A stretch of DNA of 64,000 bases from Galbibacter pacificus (GTDB taxonomy: Bacteria; Bacteroidota; Bacteroidia; Flavobacteriales; Flavobacteriaceae). The first letter of the stretch is position 1; every line of letters begins with the position of its first letter. The stretch is from assembly GCF_029603155.1 (NCBI RefSeq), contig NZ_JAPMUA010000002.1:310001-374000 (forward strand), in the 5' to 3' direction. This document shows positions 25,511-34,390 of this stretch, in pieces. The translations under genes and the position numbers were made by a program. Below the pieces are notes generated by a model, which was not told where the DNA came from, did not search any database, and worked only from the letters and a program-made list of their open reading frames with translations.

Positions 25511-28132
25511 ATGGAAGAAAATACAGAACTCAATCCGGAAGAAAATAACAATCAGGAAACAATAACGCGCGTAGGCGGAATGTACCAAGACTGGTTTCTG
25601 GATTATGCATCATATGTAATTTTAGAACGTGCAGTACCCGCCATAGAAGATGGTTTTAAACCGGTACAGCGCAGAATTATGCATTCTTTGAAAGAACTGG
25701 ACGATGGCCGTTACAACAAAGTGGCCAATATTGTCGGGCATACCATGCAGTACCACCCGCATGGCGATGCCAGTATTGGGGACGCCATGGTACAAATCGG
25801 CCAAAAAGACCTGTTAATAGACACCCAAGGAAACTGGGGCAACATATTAACCGGCGATAGCGCCGCAGCACCGCGATATATTGAAGCCCGTATTTCTAAA
25901 TTTGGGCTCGAAGTAGTTTATAGCCCAAAAATTACAGAATGGCAACTTAGCTACGACGGAAGAAAAAAAGAACCCATCAACCTTCCGGTAAAATTCCCGC
26001 TTTTATTGGCTCAGGGCGCAGAAGGAATTGCTGTCGGGCTCTCCACAAAAATCCTGCCGCACAACTTTGTAGAACTTATAGATGCCTCCATTAAGCACTT
26101 AAAAGGAAAACGCTTTACTATTTACCCAGATTTCCCAACGGCCGGGATTATGGACGTTACCAATTATAACGACGGGAATAGGGGCGGAAAAGTACGTGTT
26201 CGTGCCAAAATCTCTCAATACGATAAAAACACGCTTGTAATCAACGAGATTCCATTTGGCACCAATACTTCCAGTCTGATAGATTCCATTTTAAAAGCAA
26301 ACGACAAAGGGAAGATTAAAATAAAGAAAATTGAAGACAACACTGCTGCCGAAGTAGAAATTCTAGTGCATTTGCCATCGGGGATCTCCCCCGATAAAAC
26401 CATTGATGCACTTTATGCCTTTACGGCCTGCGAAACATCAATTTCTCCATTGGCATGTGTAATTGAAGATAACAAGCCCTTGTTTATCGGGGTGAGCGAA
26501 ATGCTAAGGCGCTCTACCGACAATACGGTACAATTACTAAAACAGGAGCTTGAAATTCAATTAAACGAGTTAGAAGAACAATGGCATTTTGCATCACTGG
26601 AACGTATCTTTATCGAGAACAGGATTTACCGCGATATCGAAGAAGAGGAAACATGGGAAGGGGTAATCAGTGCTATCGATAAAGGGCTAAAACCTCATAT
26701 AAAACATTTAAAAAGACCCGTAACGGAAGAAGACATTGTTAGGTTGACCGAAATAAGGATCAAGCGTATTTCTAAATTTGATATCGATAAAGCCCAGCAA
26801 AAAATTGACGCCCTTGAAGAAGATATTGCAAAGGTGAAGCATCATTTGGGACATCTTATTGATTTTGCAATTGATTATTTCACTCATCTGAAAAAAACTT
26901 ACGGTGAAGGACGGGAGCGTAAAACAGAAATAAGGATTTTCGACGATATTGAAGCGTCAAAGGTTGTTATAAGAAACACAAAACTCTACGTAAACCGAAA
27001 AGAAGGCTTTATTGGCACTTCCCTAAAACGGGACGAATATGTTTGCGATTGCAGCGATATAGACGACATTATTGTATTTACCGCTACCGGGGTCATGATG
27101 GTAACCAAGGTAGACACCAAAACGTTTATCGGGAAAGACATTATCCATGTTGCCGTGTTCAAGAAAAAAGACAAGCGCACCATTTACAACATGATTTACA
27201 AAGACGGTAAAGGTGGCGCTACTTATATTAAGCGTTTTTATGTGTCGAGCACTACCCGCGACAAGGAATACGACCTAACAAATGGCAAGTCGGGTTCTTA
27301 TGTGCATTACTTTTCGGCCAACCCGAACGGCGAAGCAGAAGTTGTTACCGTTTTCTTGCGTCAGGTAGGAAGCATTAAAAAATTAAAATGGGATGTGGAT
27401 TTTGCCGATATTATGATAAAAGGACGAAACTCCAAAGGAAATATCGTAAGCAAATATGCCATTAAACGCATCGAACTTAAAGAAAAAGGGGTTTCTACCT
27501 TAAAACCGCGCAAAATATGGTACGACGAAACCGTGCAAAGGCTAAATGTAGATGGGCGAGGCGACCTTTTGGGAGCGTTTAAAGGAGAAGACAAATTGCT
27601 TATAATCACCCAAAATGGAATAGCAAAAACGGTGACCCCAGAATTAACCATGCATTTTGAAAGCAATATGATTGTTTTGGAAAAATGGAACCCTAAAAAG
27701 CCTGTCTCGGCCATTTATTACAACGGCGAAAAAGAATTGTTTTACGTAAAACGGTTTTTAATTGAAAACGAAGGAAGGGAAGAATCTTTTATATCGGAAC
27801 ACCCAGACTCTCAATTGGAGATTGTTTCTACAGATTGGAGACCCGTGGTTGATGTGGAATTTACCAAGGAAAGAGGTAAAGAGCGTAAACCAAACATGGA
27901 AGTTAATATTGAAGAGTTTATTTCAATAAAAGGCATTAATGCTATTGGAAATCAGTTAACTAAAGAAAAAATAAATCAAATAAACATTCTAGATCCATTA
28001 CCATTTGAAGAACCCGAAGAAGTCGAGCCAAAAGATATGGAAGTAAATGATGAAGAAAACGTTAGTGCCGAAAACGACAATGAAAATAACACTTCAAAAA
28101 AAGGGGACGATGGCCCAACATTATTTGATTAA
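25511..28132 (+). CDS. parC: DNA topoisomerase IV subunit A
   Basis: The DNA-breaking subunit of topoisomerase IV, 873 residues. The winged-helix domain has FKPVQRRIMHSL, YHPHGDASIGDAMV, and AAPRYIEARIS whose Tyr (about residue 120) attacks DNA. A tower and coiled-coil region follow (DIDKAQQKIDALEEDIAKV). The C-terminal part forms a degenerate beta-pinwheel without the gyrase GQRGGKG box, which supports ParC. An acidic Glu/Asn tail ends the protein. It is in an operon with parE. Its last four bases overlap the end of the convergent MgtC gene. Confidence 0.93.
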   Translation: MEENTELNPEENNNQETITRVGGMYQDWFLDYASYVILERAVPAIEDGFKPVQRRIMHSLKELDDGRYNKVANIVGHTMQYHPHGDASIGDAMVQIGQKDLLIDTQGNWGNILTGDSAAAPRYIEARISKFGLEVVYSPKITEWQLSYDGRKKEPINLPVKFPLLLAQGAEGIAVGLSTKILPHNFVELIDASIKHLKGKRFTIYPDFPTAGIMDVTNYNDGNRGGKVRVRAKISQYDKNTLVINEIPFGTNTSSLIDSILKANDKGKIKIKKIEDNTAAEVEILVHLPSGISPDKTIDALYAFTACETSISPLACVIEDNKPLFIGVSEMLRRSTDNTVQLLKQELEIQLNELEEQWHFASLERIFIENRIYRDIEEEETWEGVISAIDKGLKPHIKHLKRPVTEEDIVRLTEIRIKRISKFDIDKAQQKIDALEEDIAKVKHHLGHLIDFAIDYFTHLKKTYGEGRERKTEIRIFDDIEASKVVIRNTKLYVNRKEGFIGTSLKRDEYVCDCSDIDDIIVFTATGVMMVTKVDTKTFIGKDIIHVAVFKKKDKRTIYNMIYKDGKGGATYIKRFYVSSTTRDKEYDLTNGKSGSYVHYFSANPNGEAEVVTVFLRQVGSIKKLKWDVDFADIMIKGRNSKGNIVSKYAIKRIELKEKGVSTLKPRKIWYDETVQRLNVDGRGDLLGAFKGEDKLLIITQNGIAKTVTPELTMHFESNMIVLEKWNPKKPVSAIYYNGEKELFYVKRFLIENEGREESFISEHPDSQLEIVSTDWRPVVDVEFTKERGKERKPNMEVNIEEFISIKGINAIGNQLTKEKINQINILDPLPFEEPEEVEPKDMEVNDEENVSAENDNENNTSKKGDDGPTLFD

Positions 28133-28593
28133 TCGTCGGTTCTTTTTTTATTTTTTTCAATTTTTGTGTCGACATACCCAAAAACTACATTTATAAGCAC
28201 CACCAAGATTGTCATGAGGGCAAGTTCCACATAAAGTCCCGCGGCCGCCAAGCAACCGGCAGCAGCACTGCACCATATGGTGGCGGCAGTTGTAAGCCCT
28301 TTTATTTTATCTTCTTTTTGAAGTATCACGCCAGCACCCAAAAAGCCAATCCCGACAATTACCTGGCTTAATACCCTAGTAATATCCACCCCGAACTGGT
28401 GCTCGTACTGCAAGGAAATAATTACAAAAGTACAAGCGCCAATGGCCACCAAAGTATTTGTTTTTAAACCGGCACTTTTTCCTTTGTACTCCCTTTCCAA
28501 ACCAATAAGCAGCCCCGATATAGTGGCGGCTGTTGTTTTAAGGATAAAATTGGGTGCATTTATGCTTTCCGTTATCAATTCAATACCAATCAT
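28129..28593 (-). CDS. MgtC/SapB family membrane protein
   Basis: A 154-residue inner-membrane protein with four or five helices. Family marks are TISGLLIGLEREYKGKSAGLKTNTLVAIGAC, the RVLSQVIVGIGFLGAGVI segment, and IKGLTTAATIWCSAAAGCLAAAG. It is the short type without a cytosolic C-terminal domain. MgtC proteins affect magnesium homeostasis or ATP synthase in other bacteria; the role here is not shown. It overlaps the parC 3' end by 4 bp on the other strand. Confidence 0.9.
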   Translation of the reverse strand: MIGIELITESINAPNFILKTTAATISGLLIGLEREYKGKSAGLKTNTLVAIGACTFVIISLQYEHQFGVDITRVLSQVIVGIGFLGAGVILQKEDKIKGLTTAATIWCSAAAGCLAAAGLYVELALMTILVVLINVVFGYVDTKIEKNKKRTDD

Positions 28594-28683
28594 ACTTAAA
28601 AATATGAAAATTCTTAATATTCATATATTTAAATACGCACAAAATTGTTTTTATGAAGAAATTACCTAGGTCTGTGAAGGCTA

Positions 28684-29067
28684 TTAAAGGTCGTTAATTT
28701 TGATAGCAGTACCTTTTTGTTTGTTTTTTTTATCCCCAACGGCAGAATACTCAAAAAGATAGGTATTCTTATTGGTCGTAAGGATTTTCATGTGTATCGC
28801 CTTGGCATCGTTTCTCGATTTTGGGTTTATTTTTTTCACAATAAACTCGCAATCGTTGATCCACCGCACTGTGTTGGAGTCTATTTCGTTTTCATAATAA
28901 TCCACTTCAATAGAATCGTTTCTAACAAACCTGCTTGTTTTTTCTTCGCCGTTAATTTTATAGGTAAATTCGAATTCACCGGTTTTAAAATCGCTGCAAT
29001 TTCTTTCGGTCTGGTAGCATGAAGAAAACATTAAAAAGCACAATAAAAACAATACAGGATACTTCAT
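28684..29067 (-). CDS. small lipoprotein of unknown function
   Basis: A 127-residue lipoprotein with lipobox FSSCYQTE (Cys at 17) and a second Cys in RNCSDFKTGEF. The conserved core is FEFTYKINGEEKTSRFVRNDSIEVDYYE and RWINDCEFIVKKINPK, then HMKILTTNKNTYLFEYSAVG. From memory, proteins like this in flavobacteria are sometimes labelled 'DNA topoisomerase IV', apparently because they lie near parC; nothing in the sequence supports that label. It is immediately downstream of the XRE regulator (gap zero) and probably co-transcribed with it. Confidence 0.75.
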   Translation of the reverse strand: MKYPVLFLLCFLMFSSCYQTERNCSDFKTGEFEFTYKINGEEKTSRFVRNDSIEVDYYENEIDSNTVRWINDCEFIVKKINPKSRNDAKAIHMKILTTNKNTYLFEYSAVGDKKNKQKGTAIKINDL

Positions 29068-29496
29068 TTAGTTTGAATTTTTATATTCTTCAAAGGTACC
29101 ATTCTTATAAAAGACTACAATGCGGGCAATTTCATTTTTTTGCACAGGACCCGATATTGTATCAATCGGTGCTTCATTTGCGGATTGTTGGTTATCTATT
29201 TCAGTATTTTCGTCCTCAGTACCTGCAAACAAGTTTGATGCAGTGGACGAAACTCCCTTTTCTTCAACTTCAGCAGGAAAACTTCCTTTTCCGTTAAGGA
29301 GCCAGTAAAGCTCTACTTCTGGAAAATTATGAAGAATTCTCATGATAAAATCCAAACTAGGATTGTTCCTTCCCGATAACAAATGTGAAATAGAGGAACG
29401 TTGCACCCCAATTTTATCTGCAAAAGCCGAAGCTGATAAATCGTAATAATCCAACACTTTTTCCAGCCGTTCTATAAATTCTTCCTTGTTTACCAT
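29068..29496 (-). CDS. XRE-family transcriptional regulator
   Basis: A 142-residue DNA-binding protein. The N-terminal helix-turn-helix domain (about residues 1-65) contains SASAFADKIGVQRSSISHLLSGRNNPSLDF, a Cro/C1-type motif. The C-terminal half is acidic and linker-like, ending in IARIVVFYKNGTFEEY, possibly a dimerisation strand. An upstream frame extends to 29559, but the ATG at 29496 gives MVNKEEFIERLEKVLDYYDLS, as in relatives, and lies after the promoter. The intergenic region toward the M14 gene carries several 16-bp palindromes, two of them over or near this gene's start and promoter. Autoregulation is likely. Confidence 0.85.
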   Translation of the reverse strand: MVNKEEFIERLEKVLDYYDLSASAFADKIGVQRSSISHLLSGRNNPSLDFIMRILHNFPEVELYWLLNGKGSFPAEVEEKGVSSTASNLFAGTEDENTEIDNQQSANEAPIDTISGPVQKNEIARIVVFYKNGTFEEYKNSN

Positions 29497-29503
29497 TGTA
29501 AAC
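29488..29503. promoter_or_regulatory. operator O1, overlapping XRE start codon
   Basis: GTTTACCATTGTAAAC is a near-perfect palindrome (one mismatch between the arms). It is the first of five related 16-bp sites with consensus GTTTACAnnTGTAAAC. It covers the start codon of the XRE gene. Confidence 0.55.
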
Positions 29504-29523
29504 CACGTTTTGATAGTAGCGAA

Positions 29524-29539
29524 TGTTACAAATGTAAAC
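29524..29539. promoter_or_regulatory. operator O2, covering XRE -7 box
   Basis: TGTTACAAATGTAAAC matches the palindrome consensus except for its first two bases. On the minus strand it contains TACATTTG (29529-29536), a TAnnTTTG promoter box. Confidence 0.6.
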
Positions 29540-29560
29540 ATTATAACTGATTTATCCAAT
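29529..29560 (-). promoter_or_regulatory. promoter of XRE regulator gene
   Basis: On the minus strand, ATTG (29557-29560) is separated by 20 nt from TACATTTG (29529-29536), close to the Bacteroidota promoter TTTG-N19-21-TAnnTTTG. A start near 29522 gives a leader of about 25 nt. Confidence 0.55.
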
Positions 29561-29724
29561 AATTAATGCAATATTAGTCTATTTATACTCAATTTTATAT
29601 TTAGATAGTTACATTTAAATAATTGAAATATAGTAAATTAAACTAATTATATAAAAATCGTGAAATGTACATGTTAATCCGTATACAAATGGAAACAATT
29701 TGACATTGGAATGATATAAGGATA

Positions 29725-29740
29725 GTTTACATTTGTTACT
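29725..29740. promoter_or_regulatory. operator O3 (half-site)
   Basis: GTTTACATTTGTTACT has one perfect consensus arm and a degenerate second arm. It starts 23 bp before O4. Confidence 0.45.
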
Positions 29741-29747
29741 TTATTTA

Positions 29748-29763
29748 GTTTACATCTGTGAAC
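29748..29763. promoter_or_regulatory. operator O4
   Basis: GTTTACATCTGTGAAC matches the consensus with one mismatch. The start is 23 bp after O3 and 24 bp before O5, about two helical turns. Confidence 0.55.
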
Positions 29764-29771
29764 TAATATAA

Positions 29772-29787
29772 TTTTACATTTGTAAAC
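29772..29787. promoter_or_regulatory. operator O5, with -7 box of M14 peptidase gene
   Basis: TTTTACATTTGTAAAC matches the consensus except for the first base. It contains TACATTTG (29775-29782), a TAnnTTTG box, 18 bp before the ATG at 29801. A repressor bound here would block the promoter. Confidence 0.6.
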
Positions 29788-29800
29788 CTTAAAAGTAGCT

Positions 29801-30934
29801 ATGGATTTAATTACCTTTTACACAACAGCATATTCAACTTATAAAGAGACAAAAATTACCGGTAGATATCTTACCCAACTGGATATTGAACCTATTTTAA
29901 AAAAATATGAGGCGGCTTTTAAAATTTCGCATATTGGCAATTCTGTTTTACAAAAACCCATTCACACCATATATATAGGCAATGGTAAAAAAAGGATTTT
30001 AATGTGGTCGCAAATGCACGGAAACGAATCGACCACGACAAAAGCCGTGTTGGATTTGCTTTGCTTTATACAAAACAATGAAGCTTTTCGCACCTATATT
30101 ATAAACAACTTTACCTTGTGCATCATCCCGATGCTCAATCCAGATGGGGCTGCTGCATATACACGGGTAAACAGTAATGAAGTGGACCTTAACAGGGATG
30201 CACAAAACTTGTCGCAACCCGAAAGCAGACTTTTGCGCAATGTTTTTAATGAGTTTGAGCCTCATTTCTGCTTTAATCTGCACGATCAGCGTACCATATT
30301 TAGTGCGGGAAAATCCAGGCACCCGGCAACGGTTTCTTTTTTAACGCCTGCTGAAGACAAAGAAAGAAAGGTTACCGCCAACAGAAGGAAAAGTATGGAA
30401 GTCATTGCAGCCATAGATAAAATATTGCAAAAATTTATTCCAAAACAAGTAGGAAGGTACGACGACGGTTTTAACCTTAATTGCGTGGGGGATACGTTTC
30501 AATCGATGGGTGTTCCAACCATTTTATTTGAATCTGGCCATTTCCCAGACGATTACGAACGGGAAGAAACCCGAAAATACATAGCATATGCATTGGTTGC
30601 AGCTATTAATTATATTGGTGAAACCGAAATAACCGGCAAAAAATATCATGGTTATTTTGAAATCCCTGAAAACGATAAGCTGTTTTATGATGTCATTTTA
30701 AGGAAATTTCCTGTCAAAACTAAAAATGGTATTGAATATAAAGACATAGCAGTGTTCTTTAAGGAAACATTATTAAATGATAAAATAGAGTTTATCCCTT
30801 CTGTGGAGCATATAGAGCCACATTTACACTTTTATGGGCATAAGGAATTAACTATGAGTAAAATAGAAGTAGCGCCTGTTGAAATTGACAGGTTAAACAA
30901 TAGTTATTTAACAGAATTTTTAAAGAAAATTTAA
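29801..30934 (+). CDS. M14 family zinc carboxypeptidase
   Basis: A 377-residue zinc hydrolase of the M14 or succinylglutamate-desuccinylase-like group. Metal ligands are in MHGNES (His and Glu, about residues 72-75) and FNLHDQRT (His near 161). VDLNRDAQ contributes substrate-binding Asn/Arg, and ILFESGHFPDDYERE holds the catalytic Glu. No signal peptide is seen, so it acts in the cytoplasm, on an amide of a peptide or small amino-acid conjugate that cannot be defined. A second domain of about 100 residues follows the catalytic part. Its promoter carries operators O3-O5, so the divergent XRE regulator probably represses it. Confidence 0.85.
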   Translation: MDLITFYTTAYSTYKETKITGRYLTQLDIEPILKKYEAAFKISHIGNSVLQKPIHTIYIGNGKKRILMWSQMHGNESTTTKAVLDLLCFIQNNEAFRTYIINNFTLCIIPMLNPDGAAAYTRVNSNEVDLNRDAQNLSQPESRLLRNVFNEFEPHFCFNLHDQRTIFSAGKSRHPATVSFLTPAEDKERKVTANRRKSMEVIAAIDKILQKFIPKQVGRYDDGFNLNCVGDTFQSMGVPTILFESGHFPDDYEREETRKYIAYALVAAINYIGETEITGKKYHGYFEIPENDKLFYDVILRKFPVKTKNGIEYKDIAVFFKETLLNDKIEFIPSVEHIEPHLHFYGHKELTMSKIEVAPVEIDRLNNSYLTEFLKKI

Positions 30935-31034
30935 AGAAATTAAGGTTTTGTTAAAAAAATATTTAGCAAACGATTATGGATTATTCAATTTTTTTTATTT
31001 TTTTTGCTTATTCTTTAAAGATAATAAAATAACT

Positions 31035-31514
31035 ATGGCGAAATTTAAATTAGACGAGGTAGACCATCAAATTCTTGACATGTTGATTGAAAATACCCGA
31101 ACCCCCTTTACGGATATTGCAAAAAAACTTTTGATATCGGCGGGTACAGTTCATGTTAGGGTGAAGAAAATGGAGGATGCCGGCATTATTAAAGGCTCCT
31201 CACTAACTCTTGATTATGTTAAATTAGGGTATTCTTTTATAGCATATGTTGGAATTTTCTTAGAGAAAACGCATCAGACCAAGTTTGTTTTAGAGCGGCT
31301 AAACCAAATTCCTTACATAACAGTGGCGCATATTACCACAGGGAAATTCAATATTTTCTGTAAAATAAGGGCAAAAGATACAAAACATGCCAAAGAGATA
31401 ATTTTCAAGGTAGACGATATTGACGGTGTATCCCGGACAGAGACCATGATTTCATTGGAAGAAAGTATCAATGATAAACGTAGGTTAATGCACACTATTT
31501 TTAACGATTTGTAA
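31035..31514 (+). CDS. Lrp/AsnC family transcriptional regulator
   Basis: A 159-residue regulator with an N-terminal winged helix-turn-helix (VDHQILDMLIENTRTPFTDIAKKLLISAGTVHVRVKKMEDAGII) and a C-terminal RAM ligand-binding domain (LDYVKLGYSFIAYVGIFLE, then KFNIFCKIRAKDTKHAKEII). Members respond to amino acids. The frame extends to 30948, but those 29 residues are Phe/Tyr-rich and unlike the family, so the ATG at 31035 is chosen. The gene lies 100 bp after the M14 peptidase in the same direction, which may link it to amino-acid or peptide supply. A terminator follows. Confidence 0.93.
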   Translation: MAKFKLDEVDHQILDMLIENTRTPFTDIAKKLLISAGTVHVRVKKMEDAGIIKGSSLTLDYVKLGYSFIAYVGIFLEKTHQTKFVLERLNQIPYITVAHITTGKFNIFCKIRAKDTKHAKEIIFKVDDIDGVSRTETMISLEESINDKRRLMHTIFNDL

Positions 31515-31540
31515 AATATCTGTTTAAAATCTATAATCAA

Positions 31541-31575
31541 GCCCTCTCAATACTTATTTTGAGAGGGTTTTTTGT
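31541..31575 (+). terminator. terminator after Lrp/AsnC gene
   Basis: A perfect stem, CCCTCTCAA (31542-31550) with TTGAGAGGG (31559-31567), 8-nt loop, followed by seven Ts. Confidence 0.9.
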
Positions 31576-31612
31576 ACTTTTACGTGAAACCAAAATATTA
31601 CAAAAATAGTAT

Positions 31613-34201
31613 ATGCTAAGAAAACCGAAAATAGACCGATTTAATGAAAGTGTATTATCCAGATATCAAATTTACAACAGTATTTTCATCACGCTCCCAT
31701 TTGATGAAATAACAAATACTGGGGTTTTGTTGCCGTTATTTTCTGAAACATGTGAAAAAGGCTATGAGGAAAACAAAAACCCTTCAGAAATTGTAAGTCG
31801 TTTTTTTGATAAATATTACGAAAAACCTTCGGATGCTGATAAATTCGACCTTCTTTTTAGGTTTATTCAATACATAGAACGACAGGTTGTGTTATTTGAC
31901 GCCATTGAAGACGCAACCTTTCCGGTGGTAAACAATATGGATGGCAGGGGAACCCTGCGAAATGTAAAAGAAGAAGCCGAGGCCAAAAACAAAATGGGCG
32001 AGTTAAAGTCGTACTTAAAACATTTTAAAGTACGTCCCGTTTTAACGGCACACCCTACTCAATTTTACCCGGGTTCTGTTTTGGGAATTATAACCGATCT
32101 GGCCGAAGCCATTCGTAACAACGATCTCAATTACATAAAAAAATTACTGGCGCAGTTGGGGAAAACTCCTTTCTTTAAAAAGGAAAAACCAACTCCATTT
32201 GATGAAGCCGTTAGTTTAATCTGGTATTTAGAACATGTGTTCTACCAATCTTCAAGCCAGATATTTAATTATATACAAAACAATATTTTTAGCGATGAAG
32301 AACTCAACAACCAAGTATTAAACTTAGGTTTTTGGCCAGGTGGCGACAGGGACGGGAACCCGTTTGTAACTACAGACATTACCCTGAAAGTTGCCGACAG
32401 GCTCCGTAGTACCGTTCTAAAAAATTACTACAGGGACGTAAGAAGGCTCCGCAGGAGGATTACTTTTGAGTTTGTGGACAAACTTATAACAGATCTGGAG
32501 TCTAAACTGTACGAAAATATCTTTTTAGAGAGTGGAAGAACTACCATTTCTGCGGAAGAAACCATGAATACTCTGCTCGAAATTAGGGAGATTCTTGTGG
32601 CCAAACACCAATCGTTGTTTGTAGAAGAAATTAACGACCTTATTAATAAAATGAAACTCTTTGGGTTCCATTTTGCAAGTTTGGATATACGTCAAGATTC
32701 CAGGGTACATCACAATGTATTATCCAACATTGTTAAAGAATCACTTGAAATGGGGCTGGATATCTTCCCTAAAAACTACGAAAAGCTTTCAGAAGAACAG
32801 CAAATAAAAGCCCTTGGAAAAGTTGTCGGGAAAGTAAACCCGAGCCTTTTTAAACACGAAATGAGCCGCGTTACGCTAGAATCCATTTATGCCATGAAAA
32901 CCATTCAGCAAAATAATGGAGAGCTGGGCTGTAACCGCTACATTATAAGCAACAACGGAAGCGTTCTCAATGTTATGGAAGCATTTGCCATGATACGCAT
33001 GTGCGATTGGGAACAGCCAACGGCAGATGTTATTCCATTGTTCGAAACCGTAGACGATTTAGAAGATGCCCATAATGTTATGGAGACCCTGTATACCAAC
33101 AAATCGTATGCGGCACACTTAAAAAGACGCGGGAACAAACAGACCATTATGCTCGGTTTTTCCGATGGAACAAAAGATGGCGGTTATTTAATGGCCAATT
33201 GGAGTATTTACAGGGCCAAAGAAGCACTTACGGCAATTTCCCGTAAATATAATGTGAAAGTAGTGTTCTTTGATGGTAGGGGAGGCCCACCAGCACGTGG
33301 AGGCGGAAAAACACACCAGTTTTATGCTTCGTTGGGGCCAACTATTGAAAACGAAGAAGTACAATTAACCATTCAGGGCCAGACCATTAGTTCTAATTTT
33401 GGAACATTGGATTCCTGCCAGTATAATATGGAGCAACTTATAAGCTCTGGTATTGCCAACAACGTTTTTGCAGATGAAAAAGACAGATTGAGCGATGTAG
33501 ACCGCGATACTATGAACCGCCTGGCCGAAATAAGTTACAAAGCTTATGTTGACTTTAAAAAGCATCCTAAGTTTTTACCTTATTTAGAGCGGATGAGCAC
33601 CTTGAAATATTATGCCAAAACCAATATAGGAAGTAGGCCTTCCAAAAGAGGGAAGTCCGATAAGTTGGTCTTTTCCGATTTAAGGGCAATTCCATTTGTG
33701 GGAAGCTGGAGCCAATTAAAACAAAATGTACCCGGATTCTATGGTGTGGGCATTGCCATACAGGCATTTGTCGATAATAAGGAGTTCGACAAAGTACAAT
33801 CGTTATACAACAATTCGGCATTCTTCAGGACCCTTTTGGAAAACAGTATGATGAGTTTGACCAAATCTTTCTTTAAGCTTACGGCCTATATGGAAAAAGA
33901 CAAGGAGTTTGGTGCTTTCTGGAAAATTATCCATGAAGAATACGAGCGAAGCAAAAAAATGCTGCTCAAGGTAACCGGATATTCCGAACTGATGGAAGAC
34001 ACGCGTTCCATGCGGGCTTCTATTCAAGTAAGGGAGAAAATAGTATTACCGTTGCTTACCATTCAGCAGTTTGCACTTAGGCAGATCCAAGAATTACAGG
34101 CGTCCAAAAAAGAAGTAGACCCAGAATTGTTGGAAATATACGAACGCATGGTTACCCGCTCTTTGTTTGGTAACATTAACGCGAGTAGGAACTCGGCTTA
34201 A
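31613..34201 (+). CDS. ppc: phosphoenolpyruvate carboxylase
   Basis: Carboxylates phosphoenolpyruvate with bicarbonate to oxaloacetate, replenishing the TCA cycle. At 862 residues it is of normal size for the bacterial enzyme. Catalytic signatures are VLTAHPTQ with the essential His near residue 147, GGDRDGNPFVT near residue 243, GFSDGTKDGGYLMANW, and FFDGRGGPPARGGG near residue 557 with the mobile-loop residues. The C-terminus ends in GNINASRNSA, a short variant of the usual NTG end that forms part of the allosteric aspartate site. It stands alone between two terminators. Confidence 0.97.
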   Translation: MLRKPKIDRFNESVLSRYQIYNSIFITLPFDEITNTGVLLPLFSETCEKGYEENKNPSEIVSRFFDKYYEKPSDADKFDLLFRFIQYIERQVVLFDAIEDATFPVVNNMDGRGTLRNVKEEAEAKNKMGELKSYLKHFKVRPVLTAHPTQFYPGSVLGIITDLAEAIRNNDLNYIKKLLAQLGKTPFFKKEKPTPFDEAVSLIWYLEHVFYQSSSQIFNYIQNNIFSDEELNNQVLNLGFWPGGDRDGNPFVTTDITLKVADRLRSTVLKNYYRDVRRLRRRITFEFVDKLITDLESKLYENIFLESGRTTISAEETMNTLLEIREILVAKHQSLFVEEINDLINKMKLFGFHFASLDIRQDSRVHHNVLSNIVKESLEMGLDIFPKNYEKLSEEQQIKALGKVVGKVNPSLFKHEMSRVTLESIYAMKTIQQNNGELGCNRYIISNNGSVLNVMEAFAMIRMCDWEQPTADVIPLFETVDDLEDAHNVMETLYTNKSYAAHLKRRGNKQTIMLGFSDGTKDGGYLMANWSIYRAKEALTAISRKYNVKVVFFDGRGGPPARGGGKTHQFYASLGPTIENEEVQLTIQGQTISSNFGTLDSCQYNMEQLISSGIANNVFADEKDRLSDVDRDTMNRLAEISYKAYVDFKKHPKFLPYLERMSTLKYYAKTNIGSRPSKRGKSDKLVFSDLRAIPFVGSWSQLKQNVPGFYGVGIAIQAFVDNKEFDKVQSLYNNSAFFRTLLENSMMSLTKSFFKLTAYMEKDKEFGAFWKIIHEEYERSKKMLLKVTGYSELMEDTRSMRASIQVREKIVLPLLTIQQFALRQIQELQASKKEVDPELLEIYERMVTRSLFGNINASRNSA

Positions 34202-34230
34202 AAGCGTTTTTGACAAAGTTTGAATAATTT

Positions 34231-34276
34231 AAAAGCTGTTAAATATCTTTTGTGGATACTTTAACAGCTTTTTTCT
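34231..34276 (+). terminator. terminator after ppc
   Basis: A perfect 13-bp stem, AAAAGCTGTTAAA (34231-34243) with TTTAACAGCTTTT (34260-34272), and a T run. Confidence 0.88.
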
Positions 34277-34390
34277 TATATAAAAGATATATTTAAAATA
34301 AGATTGTCCGTAGTTCATTATACCAATACCGGGCAGGCAAACATTAATTATTCAGGGCTCATCTTGGTGGGCAAATTAAATTGTCTTTTT

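Noticed and set aside
28684..29067. DNA topoisomerase IV label for the small lipoprotein
   Set aside because: The protein is a 127-residue lipoprotein without any topoisomerase domain; the label would come only from its position near parC.
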